Assembly: GCA_963991145.1 (NCBI GenBank)
Contig: CAXDOZ010000053.1
Location: 1-15,632, forward strand
DNA length: 15,632 nucleotides
Direction: 5' to 3'
Source of the DNA: CAXDOZ01 sp963991145
GTDB taxonomy: Bacteria; Bacteroidota; Bacteroidia; Chitinophagales; JABDMM01
Shown one piece after another: positions 12,744-15,632 of this stretch. The notes below the pieces were generated by a model. It made no database searches. It was not told where the DNA came from and saw only the letters and a list, made by a program, of their open reading frames with translations. Numbering within the stretch: position 1 is the stretch's first letter; each line of letters starts with the position of its first letter. Position numbers and translations under genes: made by a program.

Positions 12744-14177
12744 ATGAACAAGCTAAGGCTTCTTAGCACTCTTGTCTTACCCCTGCTCACAGTTCCTTTA
12801 TTAAATGGACAAGCTCTATTAAGTAATGATGGTGCTTTTATTTCCGTCAATAACGGAGCTAGTCTTTCAATTCTTGGAGATCTATCAGTTAGTCAATCTG
12901 GATTTATCGACAATGCAGACACCATCTATATGACAGGTGACCTATATAACAATTCTGGATCTGGAATCTTTACTCCGGATACGAATGGAACGGTATTCTT
13001 CTGGGGTGATGATCAAGAGGTTCGAGGTGCCAACATTACAGAGTTTCAAAACTTAAGCCTGAATGGTTCAGGAGTTAAGTATGCATTGATTGATGTTGAC
13101 GTACAGCATCATTTAGCTCTAACAGACAGGGAGTTAAATATGGATACCAGCACTGTCTTTTTGACTAATGCTAGTATCGAATCCCTTACGGAATCAGGAG
13201 GATTTGTGAGTAGTGAAGGGAATGGCGGGCTAGAAAGGTCAATGGATACCAGCGAGGCTTATTTCTTCACTGTGGGCACAAGCGGAAATCCTGGGGTTAG
13301 ACCAGTTACAATAAAGCCTAATAGCAATCTGCCTCACTCCTACAGAGTGCGAATGGCAGCTGTTGATCCTGACCTTGAAGGATTAGATAGAGAAGATCGT
13401 CAAATTCTCTTGTGCTATGTAAATGATAATTACTACCACAGAATTTTCAGAACCAATGGCACTGATTCTGCAGACATTACAATGTTTTTTGATCCAACAA
13501 TAGATGGAGACTTCAATCATATGCCTCAGTGGAAGAATTTCCCTGAATGGAGAAGGACTGACTCTGCTATTGCAGGGAATTCATTAGGTCTTAGCACTTT
13601 AAGTCTCAACAACTGGGGCGATTTTTCGAGTCCACACTTTGCACTAGGCTTTGTAGTTCCTGAATTTGTTGACCTGGGAGCAGATAAGATCATCTGGAAG
13701 TTCGATTCTACGAGACTTCAGGCTTCAGGTGGTATCACATACCTATGGGAGCCGGATAAGTTTATCGATTGTATCGACTGCCCTGAACCATGGGTCTTTC
13801 CAGATACTACCAGGACTTATCACGTATTCGTTGAGAATGAGCTTGGATGTAGAGACAGGGATACAATTAATGTAGCGGTTAGGCAAAGAGGAGAATCAGA
13901 TATTGGAGTATTTATTCCTACAGGAATTTCTCCAAATGGAGATGGAAAGAACGAAAGATGGAGACTTTACGGTCTTGAGCCTGAATGGATCATTGAAGTT
14001 GTTGTTGTGAATCGTTGGGGAGATGAAGTGTTCTCTAGCACTAACTACACAAATGATTGGGATGGAAGTCACAAAGGCTCACTCCTTCCTGAAGCCACTT
14101 ATTACTACATCATGAAGATTGACATTGGAAACAATGATGTCTTTAGTTATGATGGCCCAATAACAATTGTCTACTAA
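12744..14177 (+). CDS. T9SS cargo protein with type B sorting domain (gliding-motility-associated C-terminal domain)
   Basis: From the ATG at 12744 the product is 477 aa with a signal peptide (1-23, LLSTLVLPLLTVPLLNGQ); an in-frame TTG at 12705 would only prepend 13 residues. Residues 24-300 are a beta-rich region of unknown function with repeating strand-turn patterns (GASLSILGDLSV, DTIYMTGDLYN, GTVFFWGDDQEV). Residues 307-380 form an Ig/PKD-like domain (VDLGADKIIW ... TYHVFVENELGC) with paired Cys. The last 90 residues are the type B sorting domain: GVFIPTGISPNGDGKNERW (388-406), VVVNRWGDEVF (420-430), NDWDGSHKG (437-445), LPEATYYYIMKI and GPITIVY at the end. Type B cargo, such as the adhesin SprB, crosses the outer membrane through the T9SS with the help of a SprF-like protein. 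The PorP/SprF gene starts 3 bases downstream, so the pair is very likely dedicated. Confidence 0.9.
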   Translation: MNKLRLLSTLVLPLLTVPLLNGQALLSNDGAFISVNNGASLSILGDLSVSQSGFIDNADTIYMTGDLYNNSGSGIFTPDTNGTVFFWGDDQEVRGANITEFQNLSLNGSGVKYALIDVDVQHHLALTDRELNMDTSTVFLTNASIESLTESGGFVSSEGNGGLERSMDTSEAYFFTVGTSGNPGVRPVTIKPNSNLPHSYRVRMAAVDPDLEGLDREDRQILLCYVNDNYYHRIFRTNGTDSADITMFFDPTIDGDFNHMPQWKNFPEWRRTDSAIAGNSLGLSTLSLNNWGDFSSPHFALGFVVPEFVDLGADKIIWKFDSTRLQASGGITYLWEPDKFIDCIDCPEPWVFPDTTRTYHVFVENELGCRDRDTINVAVRQRGESDIGVFIPTGISPNGDGKNERWRLYGLEPEWIIEVVVVNRWGDEVFSSTNYTNDWDGSHKGSLLPEATYYYIMKIDIGNNDVFSYDGPITIVY

Positions 14178-14180
14178 AAT

Positions 14181-15113
14181 ATGAAGAAGCTCTACCCCCT
14201 CCTTTTGCTCTTTGTGTCAAGCATTTGTTTTGGCCAACAATACCACAACTTCTCATTGAATCAGGAAAACCAGTTTGTCTTCAACCCTGCTGTAGCCGGA
14301 ACTGATGAGTACTTCGATATTGGTGCTTCATTCAGAAAACAGTGGTTCAATATTGATCAGGCACCCTACTCTGTATACATGGGTGCTGAGTCTCCAATAA
14401 AGTATCAGGATATTGGGCTAGGTGGATTCATTATTCAGGATGCTACAGGACCTATTTCCCAAACTGCGTTCAACTTCTCTTTTGCCTACCACATTGATTT
14501 TGGCAGAGGCTACAAGACACAAACTCAGGATATCAGATTAGATAAGAGCCTTCTGAGTTTTGGATTTGGATTGAATCTGGTGCAGTACAGATTGGATGGA
14601 ACCAAGATCGAATTAGATGACGAAACTGATGAGCTTTTCCTGAACAAGCGAGGAGCCAGATTTAATCCTGATATCAACTTTGGGATCTACTATAAATCAA
14701 AATGGGTCTATGCAGGTATTTCAGTTCCTCAGTTACTTGGCTTGAATATCAATATGAGTGAGAACGGCAGAGAGGTGAATATAAAGAAAGGACAACACCT
14801 TTACGCTCAGGTGGGAGTTCGAATCCCGATCACTACAGACCACACATGGTTTCTAGAACCCTCAGTTTGGTTCAAAACTAGTTTCCAGGCTCCACATCAG
14901 GAGGATATAAATATCAGGGTTGAGAAACAGGATATTGCATGGCTTGGAGTTGGATACCGCACCAGACAGAATCTGAGCTTTCAGGGAGGCTTTTGGATAA
15001 ATAAAGCATTCAATATTGGATATGCATATGACCTTCCAATATCTAATTACAGGCCCGACTTAGGCCAAACACATGAGATCTATTTGGGCTATAGATTTAT
15101 ACCTAATTTTTAA
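14181..15113 (+). CDS. PorP/SprF-family type IX secretion outer-membrane protein
   Basis: A 310 aa outer-membrane beta-barrel with a signal peptide (1-19, YPLLLLFVSSICFGQ). The family hallmark follows: QQYHNFSLNQENQFVFNPAVAGTDEYFDIGASFRKQW (start of mature protein, residues 20-55). The rest alternates aromatic and polar residues in beta strands and ends with YLGYRFIPNF, a C-terminal aromatic as usual for barrels. PorP, in core T9SS, and SprF, in SprB export, belong to this family; SprF-like copies next to a type B cargo gene act as that cargo's secretion partner. Here the gene lies 3 bases after the cargo gene and shares a TAATG overlap with the GTPase gene after it, so all three should be one transcript. 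It is probably an accessory paralogue rather than the core PorP. Confidence 0.92.
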   Translation: MKKLYPLLLLFVSSICFGQQYHNFSLNQENQFVFNPAVAGTDEYFDIGASFRKQWFNIDQAPYSVYMGAESPIKYQDIGLGGFIIQDATGPISQTAFNFSFAYHIDFGRGYKTQTQDIRLDKSLLSFGFGLNLVQYRLDGTKIELDDETDELFLNKRGARFNPDINFGIYYKSKWVYAGISVPQLLGLNINMSENGREVNIKKGQHLYAQVGVRIPITTDHTWFLEPSVWFKTSFQAPHQEDINIRVEKQDIAWLGVGYRTRQNLSFQGGFWINKAFNIGYAYDLPISNYRPDLGQTHEIYLGYRFIPNF

Positions 15114-15610
15114 TGAAAGAGATAAGCAAGAAAGTAGTAATTGCTGGCAGAACGCAGGTTGGAAAATCTTCCATTTTAAATCGCTTAGCGCTCGACGAAT
15201 TTAATGAACAACCGAATGACTCAATAGGTGTAAGAATCGAAAGGTTGGAAAATGAAGTCTCGGGAAAGCTAATAAATATGGTCCTCTGGGATCTCGCTGG
15301 AGACTCTACAAATCCAGACACTCCCAATTCATATTTCCTTGGAGCCAATATTATTGTCTACGTTGTAGATCTGAATTCACCAGAAACCTATTCAGTCTTA
15401 ACTGCGGACCTAAAATCATTATCAGAAAGAGCTGGGGACTTGCCAGTAGTTACAGTCGCAAACAAATCAGATCTTCTCACTCCATCTCAGATTGAGAATG
15501 CATTAAAATCCTTTTCAGAGCAACCAGATATCATCTGTAGCTCAAAAACAGGTGCAGGTCTAGACAAATTACACGAGAAGCTTCTTAGCATATCTTTGTC
15601 TTATGACTAA
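15113..15610 (+). CDS. Rab/Ras-like small GTPase
   Basis: A 165 aa single-domain GTPase with no signal peptide, so cytoplasmic. G1 is GRTQVGKS (12-19), G3 is DLAG (60-63), G4 is NKSD (117-120) and G5 is SSK (143-145). The segment DSIGVRIERLENEVSGKLINMVLWDLAG resembles the eukaryotic Rab switch I to switch II stretch (TIGV ... WDTAG), with Ser37 at the place of the switch I Thr. The residue after DxxG, Gln in Ras, is Asp64. Nucleotide binding should be intact; hydrolysis may be slow or need a partner. The start overlaps the PorP/SprF stop (TAATG). MglA and other bacterial Ras-like GTPases control motility and polarity, which is suggestive beside a gliding-type secretion pair, but this one is not evidently MglA. 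Confidence 0.9.
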   Translation: MKEISKKVVIAGRTQVGKSSILNRLALDEFNEQPNDSIGVRIERLENEVSGKLINMVLWDLAGDSTNPDTPNSYFLGANIIVYVVDLNSPETYSVLTADLKSLSERAGDLPVVTVANKSDLLTPSQIENALKSFSEQPDIICSSKTGAGLDKLHEKLLSISLSYD

Positions 15611-15632
15611 GGTTATAAATGCACCAATTACA
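15603..15632 (+). CDS. Start of a further gene in the same operon (cut by window edge)
   Basis: An ATG at 15603 opens a frame (M T K V I N A P I T) that is still open at the last base. It overlaps the end of the GTPase gene by 8 bases, the same type of tight junction as the two junctions before it, so it probably belongs to the operon. Ten residues are too few to identify a product. Confidence 0.5.
   Translation, partial: MTKVINAPIT

Noticed and set aside
1..15632. tRNA, rRNA, CRISPR array or insertion sequence
   Set aside because: No cloverleaf, rRNA-like block, regular repeat-spacer array or transposase was recognised by eye; a covariance or repeat search was not possible.

Overview
The window reads as ordinary chromosome of a Bacteroidota bacterium, most likely a marine, gliding-type Cytophagales relative; the genus is a guess. 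The evidence is two kinds of type IX secretion (T9SS) sorting domain (type A at the end of the 5434 gene, type B at the end of the 12744 gene), a PorP/SprF outer-membrane protein, a DUF6952 protein, moderate GC and weak ribosome-binding sites. No mobile element, phage integration module, CRISPR array, tRNA or rRNA was seen, and coding density is very high, with no gene-free stretch longer than about 125 bases.

Left part (1-5308) is housekeeping. rsmD, coaD and a three-helix membrane protein overlap in one transcription unit. It converges on a NUDIX hydrolase gene that is divergent from pyrE, with the two start codons overlapping inside a CATG. pyrE converges with the pyrR-pyrB operon, so three pyrimidine genes (pyrE, pyrB and the regulator pyrR) lie together. 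A FAD-dependent oxidoreductase gene is divergent from pyrR.

Middle part (5434-10470) holds a small secreted protein with a type A T9SS tail, followed by a clear terminator. Next come a rhomboid protease overlapping endonuclease III (nth), then a secreted lytic transglycosylase with LysM domains. A redox pair follows: a 2-Cys peroxiredoxin facing a thioredoxin-DUF6952 operon, the two ending at a shared bidirectional terminator. Upstream regions of the peroxiredoxin and thioredoxin share a two-part motif.

Right part (10561-15632) is an envelope/secretion region. On the minus strand a glycine-rich secreted protein, resembling phage gp38-type polyglycine adhesins, is followed 4 bases later by a DUF4412 protein. 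Divergently, on the plus strand, a type B T9SS cargo protein, a PorP/SprF protein and a Rab/Ras-like small GTPase form a tight operon that runs into a further gene cut off by the window edge. This export cargo + PorP/SprF + cytoplasmic GTPase arrangement is the best candidate here for an incompletely described system. Other points worth checking are an RsmD whose DPPY motif reads GPPY, an endonuclease III that has lost all four iron-sulphur cysteines, and a GTPase with Asp where Ras has its catalytic Gln.
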